DNA of 64,000 nt, from the NCBI GenBank assembly GCA_035762175.1, contig DASTPP010000174.1, positions 94,258 through 158,257 on the forward strand, in the 5' to 3' direction. Each line of letters begins with the position of its first letter. Positions within the stretch are counted from its first letter, which is position 1. Both the position numbers and the translations under genes were made by a program. Under the pieces are notes generated by a model, which saw only the letters and a program-made list of their open reading frames with translations, was not told the origin of the DNA and ran no database searches. Source of the stretch: DASTPP01 sp035762175. Lineage in GTDB: Bacteria; Myxococcota_A; Polyangia; Polyangiales; Polyangiaceae. This document shows, piece after piece, positions 55,559 to 63,928 of the stretch.

Positions 55559-55722
55559 TCGCACGCCATGCAATGCAGCAGGCAGCGGGGGGGCGAGGCG
55601 CCAGGCCGAACGGCACGGCCAACCCGCGCGCCCCCCTGACGGATGCGGAGGGCACAACGCGAGCCTGCCCTACGGCGAGGCCGGCGTCGGCCTGGGGCGC
55701 CCCCACCTGCTCGGTTCGCCGC

Positions 55723-56166
55723 TCAGTGCTCCGGCGCTGCCGCCTTCTCGCCAGCAAGCTCGGCCGCGAGATACTTCATCTCGGCCGCACCTACGATGAG
55801 GACGCATGCGCTGCGGTCGAACCATTCGGCCACGTCGCTGACGAGTCGGGCGACGGCAGCGGGGCTCTTGGACTCGGGCGGCGCGTTCTTCGGCGAGACC
55901 GGCGCCGCCGCGGCGTCGACATGCTCGCACCAGCCGTCGATGAGACCCGAGAACTCGCCAATCATGGCGACGAGAGCGCTGATGCGGTCGCGCGCGTCAG
56001 CCCCCGGGCTCTCTTGCGTGGCCTGCCAGTGGGGCACGGCGCAGCAACCGAACGGGGGGTGGTCGCCCGACAGGAGCGCGTCGCGAATGATGCGGTACAT
56101 CTCGGCCAGCGCTTCGGTGTGGGCCCACGTCCGGCCGCCCGTCCGGGGCTCGTCGGGGGCCGTCAT
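55723..56166 (-). CDS. Hypothetical protein of insert
   Basis: 147 residues, with helical segments (HTEALAEMYRIIRDALLSGD, AAVARLVSDVAEWFDRSACV), two N-terminal cysteines in FGCCAVPHW and no signal peptide. No family recognised. Divergent from the AT-hook RHH gene across a region with a terminator and repeats. Confidence 0.5.
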   Translation of the reverse strand: MTAPDEPRTGGRTWAHTEALAEMYRIIRDALLSGDHPPFGCCAVPHWQATQESPGADARDRISALVAMIGEFSGLIDGWCEHVDAAAAPVSPKNAPPESKSPAAVARLVSDVAEWFDRSACVLIVGAAEMKYLAAELAGEKAAAPEH

Positions 56167-56240
56167 CGCGCACCCCCGCGCGGGGCCTCGGCGCCTTCGG
56201 GGCGCGGGGTTGCGGAGGGGTGGTGGGGTGATGGTATCGT

Positions 56241-56270
56241 TCGCATCGGTTCGTTCCTCGCATCGGTTCG
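56241..56270. repeat. Tandem 13-bp direct repeat
   Basis: TCGCATCGGTTCG at 56241-56253 and again at 56258-56270, separated by TTCC (17-bp period). It directly precedes a strong terminator hairpin. Could be a binding site (iteron-like) or the body of a small RNA. Confidence 0.5.
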
Positions 56271-56274
56271 GACC

Positions 56275-56315
56275 AAAGCCCCGGGGCGTCGCGAGCGCCT
56301 CCGGGGCTTTTCTTT
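56275..56315. terminator. Rho-independent (bidirectional) terminator
   Basis: AAAGCCCCGG (56275-56284) pairs with CCGGGGCTTT (56301-56310) with an inner GCG/CGC extension; the plus strand continues TCTTT. It lies between two divergent genes, so it does not end either one. It must terminate a separate transcript or insulate the two promoters. Confidence 0.7.
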
Positions 56316-56368
56316 GCCGGGTGCCGGATGCACCCGACGGTCTCCCTTATGGCCCGAGCGACGACGCC

Positions 56369-56396
56369 CTTGCAACCAAAAATAAAATCTTGCAAC
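56369..56396. promoter_or_regulatory. Direct-repeat operator upstream of RHH gene
   Basis: CTTGCAAC at 56369-56376 and 56389-56396, 20 bp apart, flank an A-rich linker (CAAAAATAAAAT) that is unusual in this genome and looks like a promoter or AT-hook target. About 50 bp before the gene at 56445. Confidence 0.5.
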
Positions 56397-56444
56397 GTTT
56401 TGCCTCGTTTGGCCGAAGGGCCGGGGGCCGTCTACCATCCGGTC

Positions 56445-56798
56445 ATGCCCCGAGGCAGGCCCCCGAAAGAGGACCGCGACGAAGTCAAAAAGCTCTACGT
56501 GAGCGTGAAGCTCACCCCGGCGGAGAGAGCCGTCTTCGACCGCGTGCTCGAGCTCCGGAACGAAGAGCTTCGGCGCCTGACGGGCGAAGAGTTCAAGCTC
56601 AACGCGAGCGAACTTCTGCGGCGCCTCATCGCGCGCGAAGCCGAGCGCCTCGGCGTTCCGCCGCCCTCGGCCGAGTCGAGGCTGCTGCCCCCGCCGCCCG
56701 AGCCAGAACCCCCCGCCCCGGCCCGCTCGCCCTCGAAGGCCTCGAGCGCGAAGGCCTCGAGCGCGAAGGGCAAGCCGCCGAAGGGCCGGGGGCGATGA
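56445..56798 (+). CDS. RHH protein with AT-hook-like ends
   Basis: 117 residues. The start PRGRPPKE is an AT-hook core, then a strand (KLYVSVKLTPAERAVFDRVL) and helices (LNASELLRRLIAREAERLGV) of ribbon-helix-helix type, then a Pro-rich and Lys/Ser-rich tail ending KPPKGRGR. Probably a DNA-binding regulator or partition factor acting on the A-rich direct repeats upstream. Confidence 0.65.
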   Translation: MPRGRPPKEDRDEVKKLYVSVKLTPAERAVFDRVLELRNEELRRLTGEEFKLNASELLRRLIAREAERLGVPPPSAESRLLPPPPEPEPPAPARSPSKASSAKASSAKGKPPKGRGR

Positions 56799-56837
56799 CG
56801 CGCGCCCGCGCCCCGGCCGTGCGCCAAAGTGGGGGCC

Positions 56838-57050
56838 ATGGCCCCGAGGGACGACGACAAGGCGCCCGAGACCGAGACCGAGACCGACGGCGAGCCGATC
56901 GACCCCGAAGACGCCGCCGCGGTCTCTGCCGCGCTCGACCACGTCGAGGCGGGGGGCGAGCTGGTCGACGGCGAGGCGTGGCTCGCGCGCTGGCGCGAGC
57001 GGCTCGAGGCGTCTTACCCCCGAGGGGGCGACCGTTCGGCGGGCGCCTAG
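56838..57050 (+). CDS. Small acidic protein
   Basis: 70 residues from ATG 56838: an acidic disordered start (DDDKAPETETETDGEPIDPE) and a short helical part (AAAVSAALDHVEAGGELVDG, EAWLARWRERLEASY) resembling antitoxin C termini. Follows the AT-hook gene by 39 bp; the stop overlaps the end of a convergent gene by 4 bp. Confidence 0.5.
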   Translation: MAPRDDDKAPETETETDGEPIDPEDAAAVSAALDHVEAGGELVDGEAWLARWRERLEASYPRGGDRSAGA

Positions 57051-57298
57051 CCGCCGGTGCCCGTGGGCTTGGGCGCGTGGGCGGCGGCCTGGAAGCGGGC
57101 CAACCCTTCGAGCAGCTCACGATCGGTGAAGTGCTCTTGCCCGTCGCCGTAGGCCTCGAGCAACGCGCGCACGAGGGCGGCGTCGGCTTCCGTCATCGGG
57201 GCCCCGTCGGCGCGCTGAACGACGAGCTGCGGGGCAAAGCCCGCGGCTTTGAGCACGGCGGACAGGGCGGACGGGGGGGGGAAGGGCTGGCCGGCCAT
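57047..57298 (-). CDS. Small hypothetical protein
   Basis: 83 residues from ATG 57298 with GGAGC in front. Two helical stretches (SALSAVLKAAGFAPQLVVQR, DAALVRALLEAYGDGQEHFT, DRELLEGLARFQAAA). No family recognised. It starts 14 bp after the HNH gene end, in the same operon. Confidence 0.5.
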   Translation of the reverse strand: MAGQPFPPPSALSAVLKAAGFAPQLVVQRADGAPMTEADAALVRALLEAYGDGQEHFTDRELLEGLARFQAAAHAPKPTGTGG

Positions 57299-57312
57299 GG
57301 TGGGTTGCTCCT

Positions 57313-57807
57313 TTAGCGTTGTTGCTTTCGCAGCCACGTCAAGAACTCGAGCGCCGCCTTCATGTCGAGGGGCTTTCCCAAGGCCGCCGAGAGGCGTTCG
57401 CGCACGCCCTCGGAGCCCTGCCCCGTCAGCTCGCGGTGCAGAAGGTACGCGTCGAGGTGGATCACGCCCTTCTCGCGGTTGCACACCTCGCAGGCGGTCG
57501 CGAGGTTGGTGGCGTCGTCGCTACCGCCGCGCACCACCGGCACCACATGATCGAGCGGCAGCGCGGCGGGCGCCGCGAGCGCCGGCACGGCGGCCTCGAG
57601 CACCCCAACGCCCTGGCCAGCCCCGACCTCCGCGCACACTTCGACGACCGCCGCGAACCCCCGCGCCGCGGCTCGCGCCCGCCCGACGTCGCCCCGCCCA
57701 AGCGCCCCGGCGACGCCCTCGAGCGCGGCCCAGATCGTATCGTACAAGGCGGGCGGCAGAAGCCCTTGTTCGGTACCCGCGGCAGGTACCCGCCCACCTG
57801 ATCTCAA
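57313..57807 (-). CDS. HNH endonuclease-like protein
   Basis: 164 residues; N-terminal helical part, then the HNH core LPLDHVVPVVRGGSDDATNL followed by ATACEVCNREKG, with the DH, Asn and CxxC elements, and a helical tail. Probably a DNA nuclease. It lies at the right end of the insert, 80 bp inside the repeat. Confidence 0.78.
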   Translation of the reverse strand: MRSGGRVPAAGTEQGLLPPALYDTIWAALEGVAGALGRGDVGRARAAARGFAAVVEVCAEVGAGQGVGVLEAAVPALAAPAALPLDHVVPVVRGGSDDATNLATACEVCNREKGVIHLDAYLLHRELTGQGSEGVRERLSAALGKPLDMKAALEFLTWLRKQQR

Positions 57808-57887
57808 GCACTTAGCGAGCGGTTCTTGGGGGGGTCTCCCCCTCCGAAACGGGCCCTTTTTGGCTCGAATCGGCCTCGCCGCTCACA

Positions 57888-57931
57888 TTCCTAGACCGAA
57901 GGTCACAAGTTCGATTCTTGTCGGGGGCGCC
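57888..57931 (+). repeat. att-like repeat: 3' part of tRNA-Arg(CCU), right copy
   Basis: The same 44 bp as at 51740, differing at two positions (TTCCTAG for TTCCTAA, and GATT for GATC). Again the 5' half of a tRNA is missing; upstream sequence has no D-arm or acceptor partner. Marks the right boundary of the insert. Confidence 0.75.
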
Positions 57932-57996
57932 TCCTACGCGGCGTAGCGTAGCCAGCCAGAAACAGGCCAAACCAAGGCCTGAATGCCCGCCCCCGC

Positions 57997-58236
57997 CTAC
58001 GCCGCAGCCTTGGCCAGCGCCGACACGCCGCCCGCACCGCCGACGCCCGAGGCGCCCCCACCGCTGTCCGCCCCGCCCCTGCCCGCCGCACCCTCACCGC
58101 TGCTCGACCCGCCCCAGCTCGCCGCCCCGCCCTGCAAGCCTACGCAATCGCACTCGCTCGCGACGTCGCCACACCCCGGCCACAGCGCCGCCGCGCCCAC
58201 CCAGGCGCGCCTCGTCGCTAGCAGCCCGGGGTGCAT
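57997..58236 (-). CDS. Possible Gly-rich small exported protein
   Basis: 79 codons from ATG 58236: MHPGLLATRRAWVGAAALWP then GCGDVASECDCVGLQGG and a Gly/Ser/Ala tail of the kind seen in myxobacterial lipoproteins. It overlaps the end of the upstream gene. Could equally be a fragment or fortuitous frame. Confidence 0.3.
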   Translation of the reverse strand: MHPGLLATRRAWVGAAALWPGCGDVASECDCVGLQGGAASWGGSSSGEGAAGRGGADSGGGASGVGGAGGVSALAKAAA

Positions 58237-58238
58237 CG

Positions 58239-59616
58239 TCAGTTGCATGGGCACTGGATGAAGAAGTCGTTGAGCGTATCGTGCCCGACGTCGGCCCCGC
58301 CGTTGCAGTTGCTCACCTGCGCCGGTGGGCATGCCGCCATCGCCAGCGGGAAGACGTTGCCGGGGCCGATGTTCAGCTCGGTTTGGCTGCCCAGCTTCGA
58401 GCCGCAAATCGTGCTGCCCTGCCCCGGCGCCATGAGCGCGAAGCGGTTGCCCTCGAGCACCACGTTGGTGAACGAGATCGCCCCCGACGTGAGCTCGCCG
58501 TTGAGCGTGACGGCCTGGCGGTTGCCCCCGAACACGCCGTTCTTGATGGTGACGCTCCGGCCCTGCCGCACCTCGACCGCGCCGGTGCCGTCGTTGACCG
58601 TGCTGACCTTGTTGTCTTTCGCGAGCAGGCCTTCAAGTGTCACCGAGCCCGTCAGGTCACCCGCCAGCACGAGCACGCCCGCGCCCGCCGTCGTGCCCTC
58701 GATGGTCACTCCGCCCTTGTCGCCGTCGCCCGTCACGGTGAGCGTCGCCGTCGCCCCTACCACGATGCCCTGTCGGTTGACGCTCAGCCGCACCGGCGCC
58801 GCCTCGGTGCCCGTCACGGTCGCGTCCGCCGTACCGCCGAGGTCGAGCGCGCGTCGCGTTGGCGATCGTCAGTGGCCCCTCGAGCCGCACCGCACCCGCG
58901 TCGGCCGTGACGCCCTCGAACGACCCTTTGCCATCGAGGGCGAAGCCGGCGAGCGCCGCCCCGTCGCCGAGCGTGACGAGCGCCGACGCGCCGCCTCCGC
59001 CCGCGCCGCCGGCCCCCGACGCACCCGCGGCGCCGGCGGCACCCGCGGCGCCGCCCGCCGTCAGCGCCACGAGCTGCGCGGGCGCCGTCGCTCGCCCCTC
59101 GAGCCGCACCCCCGGAGGCACCGCCGCCGGTCCCGCGACGGCCGCCGCGTACACCAGCACGCGCGTCGTTCCGCTCTGGGGCGCCCCGGCGGCCGCGAGC
59201 GCCGGAGCGAGCGCGCGGTAGAAGCACGCGCCCTCGAGCCCCGCCTCGAGCGGGCCCGCGAACGCCGGGTCGGTCACGACCACCCGCGTACTCTTGGTGC
59301 AGCTCGCCGAAGGCTCGGTGCACCGCTTGGTCACGCACAACGAGCCGGGCGCCGTGCACTGCGCGTCGCCGTCACAACCGTCGGCCCCGGCCGAACCCCC
59401 GCCACCACCCGTTCCACCCCCGCCCCGGACCGACACGCCCGACGAGCCTCCGCCCCCGCCGCCGCCCGACCCGGAAGCGCCCGCCGCGCCGGCAGGGGCG
59501 GGGCACGAGGGGTCGGTCGGGCGGCGCCGGCAGAACTCGTCTTGATCGACGAAGTACCCTTCGTCACACGCCGCGGCAGCGAGGAGGGCCCCCCCGATGA
59601 GCGCCCGCGCCCGCAT
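58239..59616 (-). pseudogene. Frameshifted lipoprotein with right-handed beta-helix-like repeats
   Basis: ATG 59616 opens a lipoprotein (LIGGALLAAAACDEG) with Gly/Ser linkers and paired cysteines. It continues to GPLTIANATRA at about 58850, where the frame must change by one base to join LDLGGTADATVTGTEAAPVR and the beta-helix-like end (GRSVTIKNGVFGGNRQAVTL, SFTNVVLEGNRFAL, stop at 58239). The break is in a GC-alternating run, a typical site for either decay or sequencing error. If intact it would be about 459 residues. Confidence 0.6.
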
Positions 59617-60431
59617 CAGAAGCTCCCCGCGACCCCCGCCACGGCGCCGCCAGCGAGCGGGACGACGGCCCCAGCGATCGGCGCAGCGCCGCGACGCGGC
59701 GCGAGCAAGTAGGCCGCGAGGCTGGCGCCCGCGACGAGGCCGACGCCGAGCGAGACGGCCGAAAGAGTGCGCGCGGGCGAAGGCGCCGGCTCGGCGACGG
59801 GCTCGAGCCTCGCCTCGGCGCGCCCGCGCGACTCGACCCGAACGTTCGCGCGGGCGACGACCCGCGGGCCCTGCCGCACCTTGAGGGCGTGCTCGCCGGC
59901 GGACAGCGTCAGCTCGACGCCCGGGGCGTACGCCCCCTGCCCTCGCCCGTCGACCACGAGGTCGCCTTGGGCCGCGCCGGAAAGGGCCACGTCGCCGACC
60001 TTCTCGGGCGTGACCAACGTGCGGTAGAGGCGCGCCGCGATGCGGTCGCGGGCGGCCGCGTCGTAGGGCAAGGTCGCGACCCGGTCGGGTTGACCTCGCT
60101 GCCAGAAGTGCAGCCACACGACCGCCGCCCCGCCGGCGCCGGCCGTCACGTAGCCCCAGAAGAACCGCGAGACGCCGAGAAACTTGCCGGCCTTTCGCAG
60201 ACACGCATCGTCGAGGACGCGCTCGTCGGGCAGCTCGCCGCCCGAGCGACCCATGGGGCACTTGAGCTCACGGGCCATGAGAATCAGCGAAGGGTTCTCG
60301 TCGTCCAGCGTATACTCGGGCTCATCGAGCACCGTCTGCCGAAGCGCGTTGGTGAGCGTCTTGGCCGCGAGGTCGCTCGAGCGATCGGCCTCGAGCGACA
60401 AGACGCTGACGGCCTCGACGCCAACGCCCAT
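59616..60431 (-). CDS. PEGA-like domain protein with C-terminal membrane helices
   Basis: 271 codons from ATG 60431. The middle QGDLVVDGRGQGAYAPGVEL then TLSAGEHALKVRQG fits a PEGA surface-layer-type beta domain. Hydrophobic segments follow (TLSAVSLGVGLVAGASLAAY, AGAVVPLAGGAVAGVAG). In the same frame upstream lies a natural-looking Pro-rich stretch (TAPASSPRPARAPSAPPTAP) without a start codon, so the real N terminus may be longer and disrupted. Overlaps the upstream lipoprotein frame by 110 bp. Confidence 0.55.
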   Translation of the reverse strand: MGVGVEAVSVLSLEADRSSDLAAKTLTNALRQTVLDEPEYTLDDENPSLILMARELKCPMGRSGGELPDERVLDDACLRKAGKFLGVSRFFWGYVTAGAGGAAVVWLHFWQRGQPDRVATLPYDAAARDRIAARLYRTLVTPEKVGDVALSGAAQGDLVVDGRGQGAYAPGVELTLSAGEHALKVRQGPRVVARANVRVESRGRAEARLEPVAEPAPSPARTLSAVSLGVGLVAGASLAAYLLAPRRGAAPIAGAVVPLAGGAVAGVAGSF

Positions 60432-61899
60432 GGGGGCGGCGGGGCGGTAACCTGGGGCCGCGGGCGCGGGCGGCGGCGCCGTCGGCGGAGCGGAAGGCGC
60501 TCGAGCCGGTCGTGGGCTGGAAGCCGGCGCTGTCGAGGGGCACGTACGCCGCGTAAGAGTCGGCCTTCGCGGAGTCGTAGGCGGAGACCGAGTGGAGCTC
60601 GGGGGCCTTGCCGCCCGTGATCGCGTCGAACGTGGGGCCGAGGTCGGGCGCGCGAATCGTGCCCGAGCGCGCGGGCGGCGCCACGATCGACCAGGCCACG
60701 CGCTCGCCCTGGTCGAGCAAGTAATGAATGCCGACGGTGACGCCGTCGCCGACGGCGCCCGCGTCGGAGCCCCGCCAGGAGGCGGCGGGTCGCCGCGGGG
60801 CGCTCAGGTCGAGGGGCGGCATCTCGTCGATCGTCATCACCGCCTTGGCCGACCAGGTCGACGAGGGCGCGGCGTCGGTCGCCGACCAGTAGTGCTCGCT
60901 CCGCCGAGAGAGCGACGCGTCGCCCGCGGGCGCGGCCAGCTCGACGAACTCCGAGACGCGGGCGTCGCGGACGGGGTCGACGGGGAGCAGCACCCCCGCG
61001 GCGAGCGAGCCGACGTCGGGCCCAAGGTCGCGGCCCTCGCCGATGCCGACAAGGGGGAGCGCGCTCTGCCGCGGCGAGAAGGAGACCGACCACGAGGTGC
61101 TGCCGTCGGGCAGGTCGCGCACCTCGGTCCGGTAATTGACGGACGACGCCTGCTGGTCGAGCGCGACGCTGACCGCGCCCTCGCCGCCCGGGGTGAAGGG
61201 GCGGTCACGCAGCACGCCGTAGAGCACCGTGCCGTTGCCGAGTTCGGCCACGGCGAGCAGATCGTAGGTCGCGCGGCCGGCGCAGCCGCGGTACTCGGAC
61301 ACCTCGAGCTCGCCCCCCGTCACGATGCCCCCGTCGAGGCACGACAGGTAGACGTTGAGGGGGTACGCGGGCTGCGAGCCCGTGACCGTCACCACGAGTT
61401 TGGTCATCGGCTCGTTGTTGGCCGGCGACGGGGTCGAGTCGAAGTGCAACGGCACGTCGCTCAGGCCCTCGGCCCGTACCGTCTGGATGCTCCGCACGAC
61501 CCGATCGGTGGGCGCGGGGTGGGGCCGCTCGTAGTACGCGCTGAACCACCCCCCCGGGGGCACCTCGAGGCGCGCCTTGCCCTCGGCGTCGCTCTTCGTC
61601 TCGCTGACGAACGAGCCGTCTTCGGCGTGCACGAAGAGCGCCACGCCGGCCAGCGCCGCCGAGTCCGAGCCGAGGGTTCGCACGGCCAACCCCGAGCCCG
61701 GGGCGCCGCCCGAGCCCCCGCCGCCCCCCCCCCCGGTGCCGCCCGTGCCGCCGGTGCCGCCCGTGCCGCCGGTGCCGCCCGTGCCGCCGCTGCCGGCCTG
61801 GGGCTGCGGGGTCGACGGGTCATCGTCGTCACCGCACGCGTAGCCGCCGAGGCCGGCGGCAAGAATAAGGGAGACCCCTAGAGTTCGTCGCGAAATCAT
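60322..61899 (-). CDS. Gly-Thr-rich exported lipoprotein
   Basis: 525 codons from ATG 61899. Lipobox GLGGYAC then GDDDD, a GGTGGTGG linker, a carboxypeptidase-regulatory-like beta domain (VALFVHAEDGSFVSETKSDA, EGKARLEVPPGGWFSAYYER) and a large beta-rich body (PAYPLNVYLSCLDGGIVTGG, SSTWSAKAVMTIDEMPPLDL). The last 50 or so residues are Arg-rich and overlap the next gene, so the true end is probably near 60480. Likely a cell-surface lipoprotein of unknown role. Confidence 0.65.
   Translation of the reverse strand: MISRRTLGVSLILAAGLGGYACGDDDDPSTPQPQAGSGGTGGTGGTGGTGGTGGTGGGGGGGSGGAPGSGLAVRTLGSDSAALAGVALFVHAEDGSFVSETKSDAEGKARLEVPPGGWFSAYYERPHPAPTDRVVRSIQTVRAEGLSDVPLHFDSTPSPANNEPMTKLVVTVTGSQPAYPLNVYLSCLDGGIVTGGELEVSEYRGCAGRATYDLLAVAELGNGTVLYGVLRDRPFTPGGEGAVSVALDQQASSVNYRTEVRDLPDGSTSWSVSFSPRQSALPLVGIGEGRDLGPDVGSLAAGVLLPVDPVRDARVSEFVELAAPAGDASLSRRSEHYWSATDAAPSSTWSAKAVMTIDEMPPLDLSAPRRPAASWRGSDAGAVGDGVTVGIHYLLDQGERVAWSIVAPPARSGTIRAPDLGPTFDAITGGKAPELHSVSAYDSAKADSYAAYVPLDSAGFQPTTGSSAFRSADGAAARARGPRLPPRRPHGRWRRGRQRLVARGRSLERPRGQDAHQRASADGAR
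61735..61788. repeat. Three perfect 18-bp tandem units
   Basis: GGTGCCGCCCGTGCCGCC repeated three times head to tail, encoding the (Gly-Gly-Thr)n linker of the lipoprotein. Copy number change would keep the reading frame and alter the linker length. Confidence 0.7.
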
Positions 61900-62282
61900 G
61901 AAAAGACCCCAGAACAGGTGATGAGAGCGAGCGCCTTGCTCGTCGCAGCCGGCGCTCTGTGCAAGAACTCGGCCAGGGGGTCGACGGCCGCTTTCGGCGA
62001 AGAAAAGTGTGCCACGCCGGCCGCGATCAGGGCCGGGCACACCTGCGATGTCAGGCCGGGCCCGACCCGCCCGGCGCATCTCGATATCGGCGACGCCGGC
62101 CCCGGCACATCTCGATATCGAGCGCAGCCCCCGCCCGACGCGGGCGACTCGCCGCCGTGGTGCGCCCGCGTACCGCCGGCCTCGATGAAGCGGAGCTCGG
62201 CCCCCGTGACCACCGACGGCGCTCGACCCCGGGTTGCCCTCCGTCGACGCTCTCGAGCAGCTCGCCCGAGAGGGCCGTCGCG

Positions 62283-62780
62283 ATGAACACGTGCTCGGTC
62301 GCCCGCGTGCTCCGCACCCACGCCCCCCTCGGCGCACCGTTCGAACGCTTCGCCAAGGGCGTCGATGGCCTGCCGAGAAGCGTGGCAACGTTCGCCGAAC
62401 GCAGCAACGCCCTGCCGAAATCGCTCGAAAGGTTCGCCGAGGTCGTCGACGCCCTGCCGAAATCGCTCGAAAGGCTCGTCGAGGGCGTTGGCGACCTGAT
62501 CGGAACGCGTGAAAGGTGCCCCCGAGGTCGTCGACGACCCCGAGGGCACCTTTCGAACGCTGTTTCGAGGGCGCCGACGGGCTTTTTGAACCTTTTGCAG
62601 GGCTCCGAGAGGTCGTCGACGACCTCGGCCGACCTTTCGAGCGTTTCTTCGGGGTCGTCGACGACCTCGGCCGACCTTTCGAACGTTTCCTCGGGGTCGT
62701 TGGTGCCCGCGGCTGACCTTTCGAAAGGTCTCTGAGGGTCGTCGACGACCTCGGCGAACCGTTCGAACGGTCGGGCGAGT
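62283..62780 (+). repeat. 42-bp repeat array encoding 14-residue repeats, decayed
   Basis: About ten units of 42 bp. Plus-strand units read FERFAKGVDGLPRS, VATFAERSNALPKS, LERFAEVVDALPKS, LERLVEGVGDLIGT and later FERFFGVVDDLGRP, a two-heptad amphipathic repeat. The palindromic core GGTCGTCGACGACC is intact at 62526, 62611, 62653 and 62737. Extra single bases before and after the 62526 unit break the frame twice. Because the core is palindromic the minus strand also encodes similar repeats. The gene-free gap 61900-63049 is otherwise empty. Confidence 0.6.
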
Positions 62781-63049
62781 TCGGGGGTGCCTGGCCCCCT
62801 GGGGGAGGGCGCGGCCGGGCGGGTCGGGGCGAGCCGGGGGCGTCGATTCGGGCGGACAAGGCCGCGAGGGCGTCGCCCACCGCCGCGCGGTTTGGGCCCG
62901 GAGGCGGCCTTTGGGGGGCCCTCGCGTTTTTTTTTCAGAAGGCACGCAACCGGGGGTCGGCGCTGGCCGAGCGGACCAACAGAAGCGCTGAGGTGCGCAC
63001 TCCGCGGGGGCCGGTCGCCCCATGAAGAACACCCCTGGAGAACGGTTCG

Positions 63050-63883
63050 ATGAAAATGCAATCTTCCCCTTCCCCCGACCAGCTCGCGCTGGTGCCCCCT
63101 CCTGATGTGGCCGAAGAGGCCTACTACCGTGTCGAACCCGAGCTGGGCACGGTGGGCGACGACGAGCTCGGGCGCGTCACGGCGAACGTGATGGTCGCGG
63201 TGCTCGTCATGCTCGGGGCGGTGCCCCGGCTCGAGGCGCTGCGCCACCAGATCGAGGCGCTGCCCGGCCAGGCCCCCGGCCTGATCGACAAGGCGCGCGA
63301 CTACGCGCTGGCGCTGGCGCACGTGCTGGCGATGGGCTCGTCGGTGCCCGCAGGCCGGCTCGAGGCGCTGCTCGCCGAGGGCCTGCCGCTGCGCGAGAAG
63401 CTGCTCGCGACGGCCGAGCTCCACGCCAAGCTCGGCACCTTCGACGCCGGGCAGGTGGCGGCCATTCGACGGGGGACCGGGCGGGTCGACGCGGCCAACG
63501 ATCTGCTCTCGCTCGCGCGGCTGTTCCGCGGGCAGTGGCCCGAGCTGGTGGGCAAGGTGCCGGTGACGAGCGACGAGGTCGAGCGCGCGGGGGCACTGGG
63601 GGTCGAGCTGCTCGACGCGCTGGGCCGGCGCCAGGCGGACAGCGACGGCAGCCGCCCGGTGGGCGAGGACCAGCGGGCGCGGGTGAAGAAGCTCTTTCGC
63701 CTGCTGGTGCGGACGCACGGCCGGCTCTTGCGCGCGGTCACGTACCTGCGCTGGGAGGAGGGCGACGCCGACGCGATCTTGCCCTCGCTCTTCCGGGGTC
63801 GCCCGCGACGGCGTCGCGAGGCCGACACGCCGGCCGAACCGCCGGCGCCGCCCGCCGAACCGGGCGGCCTGGCCGGCGCGTAA
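63050..63883 (+). CDS. Helical hypothetical protein
   Basis: 277 residues, all-helical (GRVTANVMVAVLVMLGAVPR, LIDKARDYALALAHVLAMGS, VKKLFRLLVRTHGRLLRAVT), with an acidic/Pro tail. No family recognised, although it looks like a lineage-specific myxobacterial family. An ATG start with GAGAACGG in front. Directly downstream of the 42-bp repeat array, to which it may be functionally linked. Confidence 0.65.
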   Translation: MKMQSSPSPDQLALVPPPDVAEEAYYRVEPELGTVGDDELGRVTANVMVAVLVMLGAVPRLEALRHQIEALPGQAPGLIDKARDYALALAHVLAMGSSVPAGRLEALLAEGLPLREKLLATAELHAKLGTFDAGQVAAIRRGTGRVDAANDLLSLARLFRGQWPELVGKVPVTSDEVERAGALGVELLDALGRRQADSDGSRPVGEDQRARVKKLFRLLVRTHGRLLRAVTYLRWEEGDADAILPSLFRGRPRRRREADTPAEPPAPPAEPGGLAGA

Positions 63884-63928
63884 GCGCGGCCCGGCGACCA
63901 CCGAAGGGGCGCCGGGCCGTGCGCCACC

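Larger units (their letters stand above)
51740..57931. mobile_element. 6.2-kb insert between tRNA-Arg-derived direct repeats
   Basis: Defined by the 44-bp repeats at each end, 6148 bp apart. Cargo: Mrr-type nuclease, ParE-like toxin with a candidate antitoxin, two ribbon-helix-helix proteins, HNH nuclease and several small hypotheticals. No integrase, recombinase or intact tRNA is seen, so it is a remnant or is mobilised in trans. The lack of a full tRNA at the left end suggests tandem integration, with the intact tRNA further left, outside this window. Confidence 0.6.

Noticed and set aside
57932..58230. A plus-strand Pro/Ala-rich protein of about 90 residues right after the right repeat
   Set aside because: Low-complexity translation of the Gly/Ser-rich minus-strand sequence, with no independent coding support.
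62340..62760. A CRISPR array
   Set aside because: The 42-bp units are contiguous with no unique spacers, and no cas genes are present.
62051..63901. A 616-codon minus-strand frame across the repeat array and the helical protein
   Set aside because: It is antisense to a well-formed gene and its repeat content follows from the palindromic 42-bp units; the composition elsewhere is low-complexity.
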